From: Thermoplasmata archaeon
GTDB taxonomy: Archaea > Thermoplasmatota > Thermoplasmata > Thermoplasmatales > Thermoplasmataceae
Length of the DNA stretch: 64,000 bases
Reading direction: 5' to 3'
Assembly: GCA_021846395.1 (NCBI GenBank)
Contig: JAJZXB010000005.1
Location: 62,001 to 126,000 of the forward strand
In this document: positions 35,164 through 44,399 of the stretch, piece after piece
Position numbering within the stretch: the first letter of the stretch is position 1
Layout: every line of letters starts with the position of its first letter
Program-made: the position numbers and the translations under genes
Notes under the pieces: model-generated
Database searches by the model: none
Seen by the model: only the letters and a program-made list of their open reading frames with translations
What the model was told of the DNA's origin: nothing

Positions 35164-35771
35164 TTAACACCACCCTTATATTTTAAAATTGCAGATATTA
35201 TGGTGTAGGGATCTGGCGGGCATCCGGCTATTTCAACATTGAATTTTTCATTTATTGAGGAGCCCAGTATGCCCCCAGATAATGCACATGAGCCGAAACC
35301 TATGATTATCTTTGGATCTGGCATTGCATCAAGGGCATCTATCATAACATCATGCATTTTCTCCGTGTAAACACCCATGAGCAAAAGAGCATCGGCATGC
35401 CTTGGTGTATTTGACAGAAATATATTGAATCTGTTTGCATCATACTGTGGGTAAAATATTGAATTGAATTCTGCATTGCAGGCACCGCATGTCCCTGAAT
35501 CCAGAGGATATATGTAAAGTGATTTTTTGAACATTTTGGGCAATTTATCATTTATTTTATATATTTTTTCATCCTTTGTGGGTTTTAAATCACATTTGCC
35601 GCAGTAAATACATTTGTTTTCATCCCATTCACCATTTTTTATGGCATTCACCGGACAATTGTAACCACTTTTGCCTTCCAGTCTTGATGGATAATCAGGC
35701 TTGAATTTATCATCAAAATTTTTCTCAGTTTTTATGCCTTTTTTTATGCCTTTCAAAAACCACTGGCTCAT
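35160..35771 (-). CDS. Small (NuoB/HyfI-like) subunit fused to an N-terminal 4Fe-4S ferredoxin-like segment
   Basis: A 203-residue iron-sulfur protein. The C-terminal two thirds form the small subunit of NiFe-hydrogenase/complex I relatives: SGTCGACNAEF (C95, C98), GFGSCALSGG (C162) and AGCPPDPYTII (C184) bind the proximal cluster. Before it, residues 37-62 carry YNCPVNAI (C39) and NKCIYCGKCDLKP (C54, C57, C60), enough for one more 4Fe-4S cluster. In Hyf and Ech complexes the ferredoxin-like subunit is separate (HyfH), so this looks like a fusion replacing it. It overlaps both neighbours by 4 bases. Confidence 0.88.
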   Translation of the reverse strand: MSQWFLKGIKKGIKTEKNFDDKFKPDYPSRLEGKSGYNCPVNAIKNGEWDENKCIYCGKCDLKPTKDEKIYKINDKLPKMFKKSLYIYPLDSGTCGACNAEFNSIFYPQYDANRFNIFLSNTPRHADALLLMGVYTEKMHDVMIDALDAMPDPKIIIGFGSCALSGGILGSSINEKFNVEIAGCPPDPYTIISAILKYKGGVK

Positions 35772-36922
35772 ATGAAATTCACCTCCTTTTCAGATATCCA
35801 GATGCCAAAGCTCTCCCATACGAAAAAAAAGTCCGTGAATATATTTCCAGGCATTGCCTTTTCGAACAGTTTAATGTTCAAATACGATGGTGATACCATT
35901 AAGATATCATTTATTCTTCCATCTTTTATATCTACATGATAAAATAAATCTCCCTGGGGCGATTCTATCCTTGCATATCCTGTGCCACTTTTATTCAGGT
36001 CATATTTATTTTTACTTTCATTTTCTTTTATTTCTGTGTTTTCTATCAATTCAATTGAGGAAAAAACCTCATCAGACCTTACCATGAACCTTGAAAATAC
36101 ATCGCCAGAGCTCCCTGTGAATATTTTATAAGATTCATAATATAATGAGCTGGAATCAAGCCTTGCATCATAATTATATCCTGATGCCCTTGCCGCTGGA
36201 CCGGTTGAATTCATATCCCTTACCGTACCATTTTCCTGTAACCTATCCATGAATATCTTTGATGTAAGCAGATCCTGATATATCACCATGAATTCATTTT
36301 TAATCTTCAGAATGCTTTCATTTAGATTATTGAAGTTGCCGTTGACATCATTTATATAATTTGCACCAAAGAAATATCTGTGCTTAAAAACTGTTGATAT
36401 TATCCTTGAAACGTCTTCGATCAAATATGACAGTTGTTTCTCCGGAATTGAAAATCCAGCGGATTCTGCCAGACATTTTATTACATGAAGGTTTGACCTT
36501 ATTCTTTCAAGCTCAATTTCAATTATCCTTTTATTGTTCGATTCACCGTTTTCTATATTCAATGCATTTTCCACCGCAAGCAAAAAGCATATTGAATTAG
36601 ATGCACTGTGATATCCATTGATTCTCTCTACTTTCAATAAAGCGGAATCCACGCTGTCATTCAATATTTTAATATTTCTTCTCTTAAATGATGAATCAAC
36701 CCTGACTGAATTTATTCTTTCCCCAGGTGTTATTATATTAAAATTCACGGATTCTTCCAGGCCGCCTGCAGAGGGGCCATAGTTGAATGTTATTTCCCCA
36801 GGAAGTTTTTTATTTATATCCTCTTTATTTTCCTCTGATATCCTTACTATTTCATTTGAATAAACATCGTAATTTTTATATCTGCCGATATATCTTCCAG
36901 TTTTTTTATTAAAGGATTGCAT
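35768..36922 (-). CDS. Large (HyfG/NuoD-like) subunit without the nickel ligands
   Basis: A 384-residue protein aligned by eye with group 4 hydrogenase large subunits and complex I NuoD. Visible markers are FNYGPSAGGLEESVNFNI, IEIELERIRSNLHVIKCLAE, STGPAARASGYNYDARLD, RIESPQGDLFYHVDI and MVSPSYLN. Where hydrogenases have ERICGIC it reads ERINGYH (residues 99-105), and where they have SFDPCxxC it reads SFGIWISE (371-378). All four Ni-Fe cysteines are gone, so it cannot be a NiFe hydrogenase. This matches hydrogenase-related (Ehr-like) complexes or a complex I-like quinone site. It overlaps HyfF-like by 14 bases. Confidence 0.87.
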   Translation of the reverse strand: MQSFNKKTGRYIGRYKNYDVYSNEIVRISEENKEDINKKLPGEITFNYGPSAGGLEESVNFNIITPGERINSVRVDSSFKRRNIKILNDSVDSALLKVERINGYHSASNSICFLLAVENALNIENGESNNKRIIEIELERIRSNLHVIKCLAESAGFSIPEKQLSYLIEDVSRIISTVFKHRYFFGANYINDVNGNFNNLNESILKIKNEFMVIYQDLLTSKIFMDRLQENGTVRDMNSTGPAARASGYNYDARLDSSSLYYESYKIFTGSSGDVFSRFMVRSDEVFSSIELIENTEIKENESKNKYDLNKSGTGYARIESPQGDLFYHVDIKDGRINDILMVSPSYLNIKLFEKAMPGNIFTDFFFVWESFGIWISEKEVNFI

Positions 36923-38234
36923 TTATCACCACCAGAAATATTATGCCTGTTGCTATTGATATTATACCGGAAATTAAGGATATAATTGATCCTGAACTTT
37001 TATTATATTCATATTTTCCACGGAATATCATTCTTGAAACATTCAAATTTATTGAAACAAAAGCTATGAATAATGAAAATACAATTATTATGAACTGGGC
37101 ATAGAAATGTATGCTCAAAACAGAATATAAAATCAAAAATTCACCAAAAAATGTCCCGTATGGTGGGGTCCCCGTTACGGCAAATGAGGATAACAGCAAT
37201 GAAGCGGATATCCTTTTATTCTCTATAAATCCCGATATTGCATTAATTTCCTTTGTTCCAGATATGTGCAGTATGTCCCCTGCTGTATAGAATGCACCTG
37301 CTTTACCAAAGCTATGAGACAGTAAAAGCAACAGAGAGCCAATCAGGCCTATTTCTGTTCCGGTGCCCATGCCTATCAATGCAATATTCATGTTTTCCAT
37401 TGTTGAATACGCAAACATTCTCTTGTAATTGTGCTGATAGCTCAAAAATATGGCTGCAAATAATACTGATACTGTTCCTGCCCATACAAATATCATTCTC
37501 ATTGGAAATATTTCATATATCCTGTATAAAACATAAAGCGCTGTTGGCAGTAAAACACCTGAAAACATGGCACTTACTGGTGCAGGCCCCTCACTGTGTG
37601 CATCTGGCAACCATGTATGCACTGGAAATATGCCTACTTTAGTTCCGAAACCTACGAGGGCTATGCCAACAGCGAGTCTTACCGTCAGTGTATTGGAAAT
37701 TTTCTCTGCAAGTATTGTGGTAACAGTTAAGGTACCAAATGAATAATAAATTAAAATTACCGATATAAATGCAAATGTCACACCGGCAGAAACTATTATG
37801 ATATAACGCCATGTTGCTTCTAAAGAGGTATCGGATTTTTCCGTTATTAACAGCAATGCTGATGATATTGTCGTCGTTTCTATGCCAACCCACATGAAGC
37901 CATAATTATTTACCATTAGTGCAAATTCCATGGCAACATAAAAGAAATTCATTAAAAGATAATACATATTCTCTGAAATTCCCCTATTTTTAATATCACG
38001 CACATATTTTCTTGAATACAGTACGGACAGCAAATATATTGAACTAACCATTAAAACAAAGATGAATGTAACAGTGTCTATATAAAAAAACCCCCTGTAT
38101 GGATTCAATAAATATAATGGAATGAGCATAAAAATCTCTATTATCGCGCCAATCGCGGAAGAATTTTTTATATTTTTATAGAATATTGACGCAATTAAGG
38201 GTATAATCAGTATAATTAAAGGGATTATGATCAT
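36909..38234 (-). CDS. Antiporter-like membrane subunit (HyfF/NuoN type)
   Basis: A 441-residue protein with about 13 membrane segments. Key residues of the ion channel are visible: the glutamate in WVGIETTTISSALL and the lysine and histidine in GFGTKVGIFPVHTWLPDAHS. The HSFGKAGAFYTAG histidine/lysine comes later, and the late segment ends GTPPYGTFFGEFLIL. This is the HyfF/EhrD-like partner of the proton pump. It overlaps the HyfE-like gene by 4 bases. Confidence 0.88.
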   Translation of the reverse strand: MIIIPLIILIIPLIASIFYKNIKNSSAIGAIIEIFMLIPLYLLNPYRGFFYIDTVTFIFVLMVSSIYLLSVLYSRKYVRDIKNRGISENMYYLLMNFFYVAMEFALMVNNYGFMWVGIETTTISSALLLITEKSDTSLEATWRYIIIVSAGVTFAFISVILIYYSFGTLTVTTILAEKISNTLTVRLAVGIALVGFGTKVGIFPVHTWLPDAHSEGPAPVSAMFSGVLLPTALYVLYRIYEIFPMRMIFVWAGTVSVLFAAIFLSYQHNYKRMFAYSTMENMNIALIGMGTGTEIGLIGSLLLLLSHSFGKAGAFYTAGDILHISGTKEINAISGFIENKRISASLLLSSFAVTGTPPYGTFFGEFLILYSVLSIHFYAQFIIIVFSLFIAFVSINLNVSRMIFRGKYEYNKSSGSIISLISGIISIATGIIFLVVINAIL

Positions 38235-38872
38235 CCTCTCAACTCCTCCATTTTTTCATGCACATTCTTTTCTATGCTTATTACCGAAAATATCACCACT
38301 AAAATCAAAACGTCAAGAAAAACACTGCTTTCTATAATTATTGGGACGGGCAACAAAAATACTCCAAGAATTATCAGGGAATTTTCCTCCTCAACATATC
38401 CAAGAACCTGGGCTATTGTTCTTTTTCTTGAGGCTATTAAAAATAATCCCTGGAAAAATAACAGTAATGGAAATAATAAAATATTCTTTACAGGGTATGT
38501 TATCGTAACAATATGTATAAATGATATTGAATAAACAATGAATATTGATATTATAATGAATATAAAATCAAGTATTAACATATATGTTGTACTAACCTTA
38601 GATTCATAGACATAACTCAAACTTCTTGGTATTTTATTTATGAGGAAATATGTTACTAAAATAACCCTTAAAAATATTACAAGAATTCCTAAAATAATAA
38701 ATGTATAGCTGTCTAAAATGATTCCAAAAATAAATGATATTAAGGCAATCATTGAAGATTGAATGGCAAGCCCTAAAACCATTGACCTTAGATATTTTTC
38801 TGATTGAATGTGGAATCCAGTTATTGCCAGAAATGCAGCAATTAAATAAATAATAGTATACATTATATTCAT
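38231..38872 (-). CDS. HyfE/MnhC-NuoK-like membrane subunit
   Basis: A 213-residue protein with about seven hydrophobic segments. RKRTIAQVLGYVEEENSLII is the recognisable HyfE pattern (a QLxGxLxxENG-like segment), where the glutamates are expected to lie within the membrane and take part in proton movement. The end of the preceding HyfC-like gene overlaps its start by 4 bases. Confidence 0.8.
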   Translation of the reverse strand: MNIMYTIIYLIAAFLAITGFHIQSEKYLRSMVLGLAIQSSMIALISFIFGIILDSYTFIILGILVIFLRVILVTYFLINKIPRSLSYVYESKVSTTYMLILDFIFIIISIFIVYSISFIHIVTITYPVKNILLFPLLLFFQGLFLIASRKRTIAQVLGYVEEENSLIILGVFLLPVPIIIESSVFLDVLILVVIFSVISIEKNVHEKMEELRG

Positions 38873-39810
38873 GAAATCACCTCAGTGAGTATTAAAAACA
38901 GTATTGAAAATATGAATGCAACCGCCAAATAATCTATAACCTTAAATAATCTGAGTTTAGCCATTGACGTATCAATTATTAAAACTATAAAGATCAAAAA
39001 TAACCATTTTAAAACCATAACTGGAATATTTAATAAAAATCCTGGAAATGTATTTGTTATTCCCCATGGAATTAAGAAAACATTTAAAAGAACCGATCCT
39101 AAAAGATATTGTTTCATATAGGATGACCATTTGTTTATCCCCAGAAGTTTCCCGCTGTATTCATAATCTATGCCTGAATCTATCATGCCCATTTCCTGCT
39201 TTCCCTCACTCTGTGTTGGTATTTTTCCAGTTTCGTATAAAAATATCATGAAGAATGCAAATATTGCAAATAAATGAACCAGGCTCAAATTGGATAATGG
39301 GTGGCTTATTAAATAATTATTTGTTGCATATGGATTGTCAGTTCCCGTTATTAATGCAACGGCAAAAAATACAGTTATCAATGCACCCTCGCTGAAAAAA
39401 TTGAATGACAGTAACCTTGATACACCCATTGAAGAAAAATTACTCCCTGAATCCATTGTTCCTGCTATTTTTATAAATGCTGCTAAAGAAAATAAAATTG
39501 CACCCGCAAAGAAATCACCAGATGCGGTAAAAATTATGGGTTTTGACATGAATACTGGAATTATAAGGGCAATTAATGAATAAACACCAAAAGCTGCATA
39601 TGGTGCTATTATAAACATTTTTGATGAATTTTCCGTAATCAATGTTTCTTTTTTTAATAATTTAAAAAGGTCATAATATGGCTGAAATATACTTGACCCA
39701 TGCCTTGATTCCACATTTGCCTTTAATCTTTCAAAAATCCCTATAAAGAGTGGTGAAACGAAAACCACAAAGAGATACTGAGATAATGTCTCCACAATCA
39801 ATTCAAGCAT
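38869..39810 (-). CDS. HyfC/NuoH-like membrane anchor subunit
   Basis: A 313-residue protein with about eight hydrophobic segments. It is the first gene of the operon. The conserved loop ETGKIPTQSEGKQEMGMIDS, followed by GIDYEYSGK, corresponds to the NuoH/EchB loop that contacts the soluble arm. RLKANVESRHGSSIFQPYYD near the N-terminus is the usual opening loop. In the whole operon no NuoE, F or G-like NADH module is found. Confidence 0.88.
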   Translation of the reverse strand: MLELIVETLSQYLFVVFVSPLFIGIFERLKANVESRHGSSIFQPYYDLFKLLKKETLITENSSKMFIIAPYAAFGVYSLIALIIPVFMSKPIIFTASGDFFAGAILFSLAAFIKIAGTMDSGSNFSSMGVSRLLSFNFFSEGALITVFFAVALITGTDNPYATNNYLISHPLSNLSLVHLFAIFAFFMIFLYETGKIPTQSEGKQEMGMIDSGIDYEYSGKLLGINKWSSYMKQYLLGSVLLNVFLIPWGITNTFPGFLLNIPVMVLKWLFLIFIVLIIDTSMAKLRLFKVIDYLAVAFIFSILFLILTEVIS

Positions 39811-40297
39811 AATCCTACCTTTTATGTTTTGTAGACGTCATCATCTCCGATGAGCATTGTGGAGACGTCATTCCTTTATCGTATATTGTATAACATTATT
39901 TAAATTTTATTTTCATTTATTAAGATTTTAAAACGGATTTAATTATAATATTTAAAATATAAAATCTCAAATAACAAAATAATGACAATACTTTTGCATT
40001 TATCGGAAAAATGATCCCGTTTTGTATATTTTTTGTGGTGAATATAAACTGTGAATGAGATTCCCGAGTGTATAGGCACCACTTTTCAATTCTGCCATGA
40101 AATTGATTATAACCAGTTCAAAATTGCATAAACAATGGAGAATGATATATCAATGCCAGATATGCAGGAATCGGGTGTAACCTAATAATTATTTCTATAG
40201 GGGTAATTTTACAAACTATTGCAATGATTTATTTACCTTATAAAATTCATTATATGGCAAAGTTATAAATATTTGTTGAGTATAAAGTATTATACTT
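39811..40297. other. Intergenic region before two divergent genes
   Basis: About 490 bases. The left part holds the promoter of the hydrogenase-related operon with twin AGACGTCAT boxes. The middle (40020-40200) is less AT-rich and may be old coding sequence, but no frame longer than about 30 codons can be read. The right end holds the promoter of the ATPase gene (about 40265-40280, tataaatatttg). Confidence 0.5.
39833..39871. promoter_or_regulatory. Twin AGACGTCAT boxes upstream of the hydrogenase-related operon
   Basis: AGACGTCAT occurs at 39833-39841 and again at 39863-39871, exactly 30 bases apart (about three helical turns), in the same direction. Each has a palindromic GACGTC core. The nearer one is about 23 bases from the start codon of the first gene (39810), where a TATA box or repressor site would be. 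It is a candidate operator for a factor binding the same DNA face twice. Confidence 0.45.
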
Positions 40298-41722
40298 ATG
40301 TCTCAACTAAAATTCATTGATAGGGAAGACGAGATAAAAATGCTTGAAAATATTTATTCAAAACAAGGTTCCTCATTATTTATTATATATGGAAGGAGAA
40401 GAATAGGCAAAACGGAACTTATAAACAAATTCATTGAAAATAAAGGAATTTATTTTCTTGCCACAACAGAAGGGGATGTTCAGAATATAAAAAGTTTCAT
40501 ATCTTTGGTTTCAGAATTTTTTGATTATCCGCTTTTAAATATGAATCTCACTGACTGGAATTCTGTTTTTTCCGTGCTTGCATCAAGCAATTTATTTCGC
40601 AAAAAAATAAACGAATCAAAAATTATAATTGCAATAGATGAATTTCCGTATTTAATCGAGGGAAATAAAAATATCCCATCAATATTTCAAAAAATATATG
40701 ATACAATTTTAAAATATTTGAACATTATGCTTATATTATCGGGTTCTTCTATGAGTATTATGGAAAATGAAGTTCTTTCATATAGGAGTCCATTATATGG
40801 CAGAAGATCGGGACAGATCGAATTGAAACCCTTAAAATTCAAATATATTAAGGAATTTTTAAATGTAAATTTTGAATACCGGTGCAATATTTATTTTATT
40901 CTTGGTGGCATTCCCGAATACCTTTTAAAAATTGAGGGTGGAGTTGATTTCTGGAAAAATATTGAAAAAAACATTCTTTCAAGGGGAGCGTTTCTGTACC
41001 AGGAGGCGGAGTTTCTTCTGAGAACTGAGTTTAGGGAACCACGGAATTATATGCTTATTTTAAGATCTATAGCTTATTCAAAGCATACTTTAGGTGAAAT
41101 AAGCGATTATACACATATGGATAAAAGCATGGTGTCAAAATACCTTGATGTCATGATGTCAATGGGTTTAATATATTTTGAAAAGCCATTTGGTTCAGAC
41201 GACAAATACCGGAAAAAATTTTACTGGATAACTGATAATTACCTTAAATTCTGGTTCAGATATATTTTGCCAAATAATGGAAGAATAGAAAGTTCACATA
41301 TAAATGAGGCACTTATGGATATAAAAAATAATTTTCCTACATTTGCAGGAGAGCAATTTGAAAACTTAATGAAAGAATTGATTCTTGATGGAATTCTGGA
41401 AAAAAGTTTTGATAACGTATCCAGATGGTGGGGGAAGGATAAGAATAATAAATCTGGGAAAGACATTAAGGAAATAGACATTATTGCGGCTTCATATGTT
41501 AGGAAAGAAATTATTTTCTGTGAATGTAAATGGTCAAATAAACCTGTATCATCAAAAATTCTTAAAGAACTCCGAGAAAAATCCATAATTATAAAAGAGA
41601 AATATCCTGATTATACGTTTAAATACGCTATTTTTTCAAAAAGTGGTTTTAGGGGTAATTTAAATGAAAATGATGCCATTCTCATGGATTTAAATGATAT
41701 TGAAAGATCATTGGTGAAATAA
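40298..41722 (+). CDS. Archaeal AAA ATPase with C-terminal DUF234 domain
   Basis: A 474-residue ATPase of the expanded archaeal (PF01637-type) family. P-loop is YGRRRIGKTELINKFI, Walker B is IIIAIDEFPYLI, and sensor I is LILSGSSMSIM. A winged helix around residues 260-300 (TLGEISDYTHMDKSMVSKYL) is followed by the DUF234 region with a nuclease-like core (EIDIIAA, then IIFCECKW). It has the D-x-x, then E-x-K pattern of PD-(D/E)XK folds. These proteins are numerous, often mobile, and of uncertain function. It stands alone with its own leaderless promoter. Confidence 0.88.
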   Translation: MSQLKFIDREDEIKMLENIYSKQGSSLFIIYGRRRIGKTELINKFIENKGIYFLATTEGDVQNIKSFISLVSEFFDYPLLNMNLTDWNSVFSVLASSNLFRKKINESKIIIAIDEFPYLIEGNKNIPSIFQKIYDTILKYLNIMLILSGSSMSIMENEVLSYRSPLYGRRSGQIELKPLKFKYIKEFLNVNFEYRCNIYFILGGIPEYLLKIEGGVDFWKNIEKNILSRGAFLYQEAEFLLRTEFREPRNYMLILRSIAYSKHTLGEISDYTHMDKSMVSKYLDVMMSMGLIYFEKPFGSDDKYRKKFYWITDNYLKFWFRYILPNNGRIESSHINEALMDIKNNFPTFAGEQFENLMKELILDGILEKSFDNVSRWWGKDKNNKSGKDIKEIDIIAASYVRKEIIFCECKWSNKPVSSKILKELREKSIIIKEKYPDYTFKYAIFSKSGFRGNLNENDAILMDLNDIERSLVK

Positions 41723-41899
41723 TTCTATAAATTGAAAATAAATACTATTAGTTATATATGGTGAAATCCTTGGTTATGAATAAATTGCCCTATATGTGGT
41801 AATTATTAGATACAATAACAACACCACATACAAAAAAAATCTACAATGCCAATGAGTGAAAATCCATCAAAATTCTAACTCTCAATGTGTGGCATATCG

Positions 41900-43795
41900 C
41901 TATATTTTTTTGATTTCAATTTCATAATTGTCCATATTCTTATTCACATTGACTTTCTTACCATCAAATTCAATGCTTACTTCCTCATTGTTTAAATAAA
42001 ATCCAAATTTACCTGTGCCATAAATCATTATCTTATTTTGATATACAATGCATGAATTATTTTTTATGTATAATGGATATTTTTCATCTGTTTTTATCCG
42101 TGTTTTTCCCTTTATCAGGGAATTGTCCCAGAAATTTATCCATTCTCCTTCAGGCAAGTATAGGTATCTGAAATCATTATGTTTATTTATTTGCGGAGCA
42201 TACATTATATTATCCATAATATACTGGTCATTAACATAATATGTATTTTCATCATCAGGATAATCATATGGCAATGGTGTTATTACAGGGACGCCATACC
42301 TGTGTGCCTTGTAAATAGCAGAATAAATGTAATCAATGAAATCATACCTCAAATCCACTGTTTCAATTATGTCATTTTTGATATTATCCGGCATTAAAAA
42401 TACTTCTTGATCGGCATTATCAATGTTTTTATGATTCCTGTAAAATGGGAACAGCAATGCCATTTTATAATACGCTGATAAGAGTTCGGGTGATGATTCT
42501 CCAAAGAACCCTCCGAGATCGCATCCTGCTACAGCTACACCTGAAATGGACAGGCTGGTTACCATTGATATCTGAAGCTTTAAATCGTCCCATGAGGGGG
42601 TATTATCTCCAGTCCATATTGCAGCATATTTCTGTATTCCTGAATATCCAGACCTTGATAAAATAAATGGTTCTTTATTTATCTCTGTTAATGCATTGTA
42701 AGTTGCCATGCACTGCATATATGGATATAAATTCCTTACATTTCCATGTTTTATTTTTGTTCCATCATCAAGTTTGTGAAGGACGTTCTCTGGAATTAAA
42801 TGGCTTTCTGTAAGCACTGTTGGCTCATTCATATCAAGCCATATTCCATCTATTCCCTGCATTGACCAGGATTTTATTAGTTTTTTCCAGTAATCTCTGC
42901 CTTTTTTATTGAAAAAATCAGGAAATACAGAATCGCCTGGCCACATGACCTCGTTATAAATACTGCTGTCATCTTTTTCCATATAATTCCCCATACCCTC
43001 CTTAAATACATCATAATTCTGATCAAGCTTTATGGTCGGATCTATTATCGTTACAATTTTTACATTGCTCTCGTGTGCTTTTTTAATAAATTCACTGCCA
43101 TCGCCGAATCTTTCTTTATCCCAGGTAAATAATCTGTAAGCATCCATGTAATGAATGTCCAGATAAATTGAATCAACTGGCATTGTGTTTTTATAGTCAT
43201 TTATTATATTTAATGCAGTTTCCGAGGGGTAATACGAATATCTGGATATTCCATGGCCTATACTCCATTTTGGAGGCATAAAGGTTTTTCCTGTCAATGT
43301 AATGTATGAATTGACTGTTTTTTTAAGATCATCCGATTTAAAAATATAAAATTCAAATGAATTATTTTTAACAAGTATTGTGGTTTTGTTATATTCTGAA
43401 ACACCAAAATCAAATGATATGTATCCCGGGTAATTTATAAATAATCCTAGGGACTTCCCATGATTTACATTTATAAAAAACGGTATTGACAGATAGAGTG
43501 GATCGGTATTTCTTGCATATCCTATCTGATCGGTATTCAATGAAACCATTACCTTCCTCTTTTTATCTATATTTGTTGCTTTTTCACCAAGGCCCAGAAT
43601 GTGGGAAGAGACGTTCAGTTCAAGCTTTATTTTCACCCAATTTTCTGCTTCTTTGAGCTCCATCTTATTTTTTAATAATATCTCTGGAATTTTATCTAAT
43701 TTTTTTTCATTATTTTTTTTAAAGTCTATTAAAGGGTTATAATTATTAACTGAAATTCTATAATAATCATCCGATTCAAAATATGTAACCTGCAT
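41900..43795 (-). CDS. Alpha-glucosidase, glycoside hydrolase family 31
   Basis: A 631-residue GH31 enzyme, close to the length of archaeal MalA. The nucleophile aspartate is in GIWLDMNEPTVL, and the acid/base region is AAIWTGDNTPSWDDLKLQ with the GDN aspartate. Also visible are IYLDIHYMDAYRLFTWD, LSRSGYSGIQKYA and YYKMALLFPFYRNH. No signal peptide is present, so it probably acts inside the cell on maltose, isomaltose or xylose-type alpha-glycosides. It faces the maltose-type ABC importer operon across 604 bases, which suggests a joint function. Confidence 0.92.
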   Translation of the reverse strand: MQVTYFESDDYYRISVNNYNPLIDFKKNNEKKLDKIPEILLKNKMELKEAENWVKIKLELNVSSHILGLGEKATNIDKKRKVMVSLNTDQIGYARNTDPLYLSIPFFINVNHGKSLGLFINYPGYISFDFGVSEYNKTTILVKNNSFEFYIFKSDDLKKTVNSYITLTGKTFMPPKWSIGHGISRYSYYPSETALNIINDYKNTMPVDSIYLDIHYMDAYRLFTWDKERFGDGSEFIKKAHESNVKIVTIIDPTIKLDQNYDVFKEGMGNYMEKDDSSIYNEVMWPGDSVFPDFFNKKGRDYWKKLIKSWSMQGIDGIWLDMNEPTVLTESHLIPENVLHKLDDGTKIKHGNVRNLYPYMQCMATYNALTEINKEPFILSRSGYSGIQKYAAIWTGDNTPSWDDLKLQISMVTSLSISGVAVAGCDLGGFFGESSPELLSAYYKMALLFPFYRNHKNIDNADQEVFLMPDNIKNDIIETVDLRYDFIDYIYSAIYKAHRYGVPVITPLPYDYPDDENTYYVNDQYIMDNIMYAPQINKHNDFRYLYLPEGEWINFWDNSLIKGKTRIKTDEKYPLYIKNNSCIVYQNKIMIYGTGKFGFYLNNEEVSIEFDGKKVNVNKNMDNYEIEIKKI

Positions 43796-43913
43796 TTTTT
43801 CAAAATACGGTATTTTATATAAAATTTTTGATAGTCACATTATATCTATTCTTAAATTTTACCTTTGCAAATTGGTCATTTCAACAGTATTTGTATAATA
43901 ATTTACCAGTTTA

Positions 43914-43933
43914 TAACCGGTAATAACGGGTTA
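43914..43933. promoter_or_regulatory. Imperfect palindrome upstream of alpha-glucosidase
   Basis: TAACC at 43914-43918 and GGTTA at 43929-43933 frame GGTAATAACG, making a 20-base near-palindrome that is richer in G+C than its surroundings. It lies about 120 bases before the alpha-glucosidase start. A regulator site is plausible but not shown. Confidence 0.3.
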
Positions 43934-44279
43934 CATCTATGTTAATCCGATTATATGCTCTTCTGGGATTAAAATTTAATGCTGAAAGTTATGACATTGC
44001 AGTGTATTTACGTATATTGAAATTTATAAATCCATGGAATATTAAAAACATCCAGAACGATGGAAAATTTGAGTGGGGAAATTTAATATAGGGATGATAA
44101 AATAAACATTTTCATAAAATAATTTACTATATAGGGCAATAAATTAAATGGATTTTGACATAAATGAGTAATGTGAAATGCTAAGAAAATATATTAATAT
44201 ATAGACCATTCAATATTGTAAGAATTGTTTTATAAATATAGCAATAAGTATATAATATATTGAATTATTTTTTTATTGT

Positions 44280-44383
44280 TGTATCATTTAATGTTATATT
44301 TTATGATAAAGTATTACATCATTATTTTAAAAAAACACTTAATGTACTTATAGTAACATTTAAATAAAGTGATACATTTAAAG
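44280..44383. promoter_or_regulatory. Promoter region of the ABC importer operon with inverted TGTATCA/TGATACA elements
   Basis: TGTATCATTTA (44280-44290) and TGATACATTTA (44370-44380) contain complementary 7-base cores and the same ATTTA tail. A related GTAACATTTA lies at 44353-44362. The last two overlap TATA-like boxes 20-40 bases before the substrate-binding-protein ATG, so a sugar-responsive regulator could act here. Confidence 0.4.
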
Positions 44384-44399
44384 TTCAAGGCGATTTTTA

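Larger units (their letters stand above)
43796..44399. other. Long intergenic region between alpha-glucosidase and the ABC importer operon
   Basis: About 600 bases, very AT-rich. A 50-codon open frame (43939-44091) begins MLIRLYALLGLKFNAESYDI; it matches nothing I know and is not called. Candidate operators are given separately. A small RNA or leader cannot be excluded. Confidence 0.5.

Noticed and set aside
35768-36922. Calling the operon a NiFe hydrogenase-4
   Set aside because: All four nickel-binding cysteines of the large subunit are replaced, so hydrogenase activity is not supported.
43939-44091. 50-codon ORF before the sugar importer
   Set aside because: No recognised domain, no supporting promoter, and it lies in regulatory DNA.
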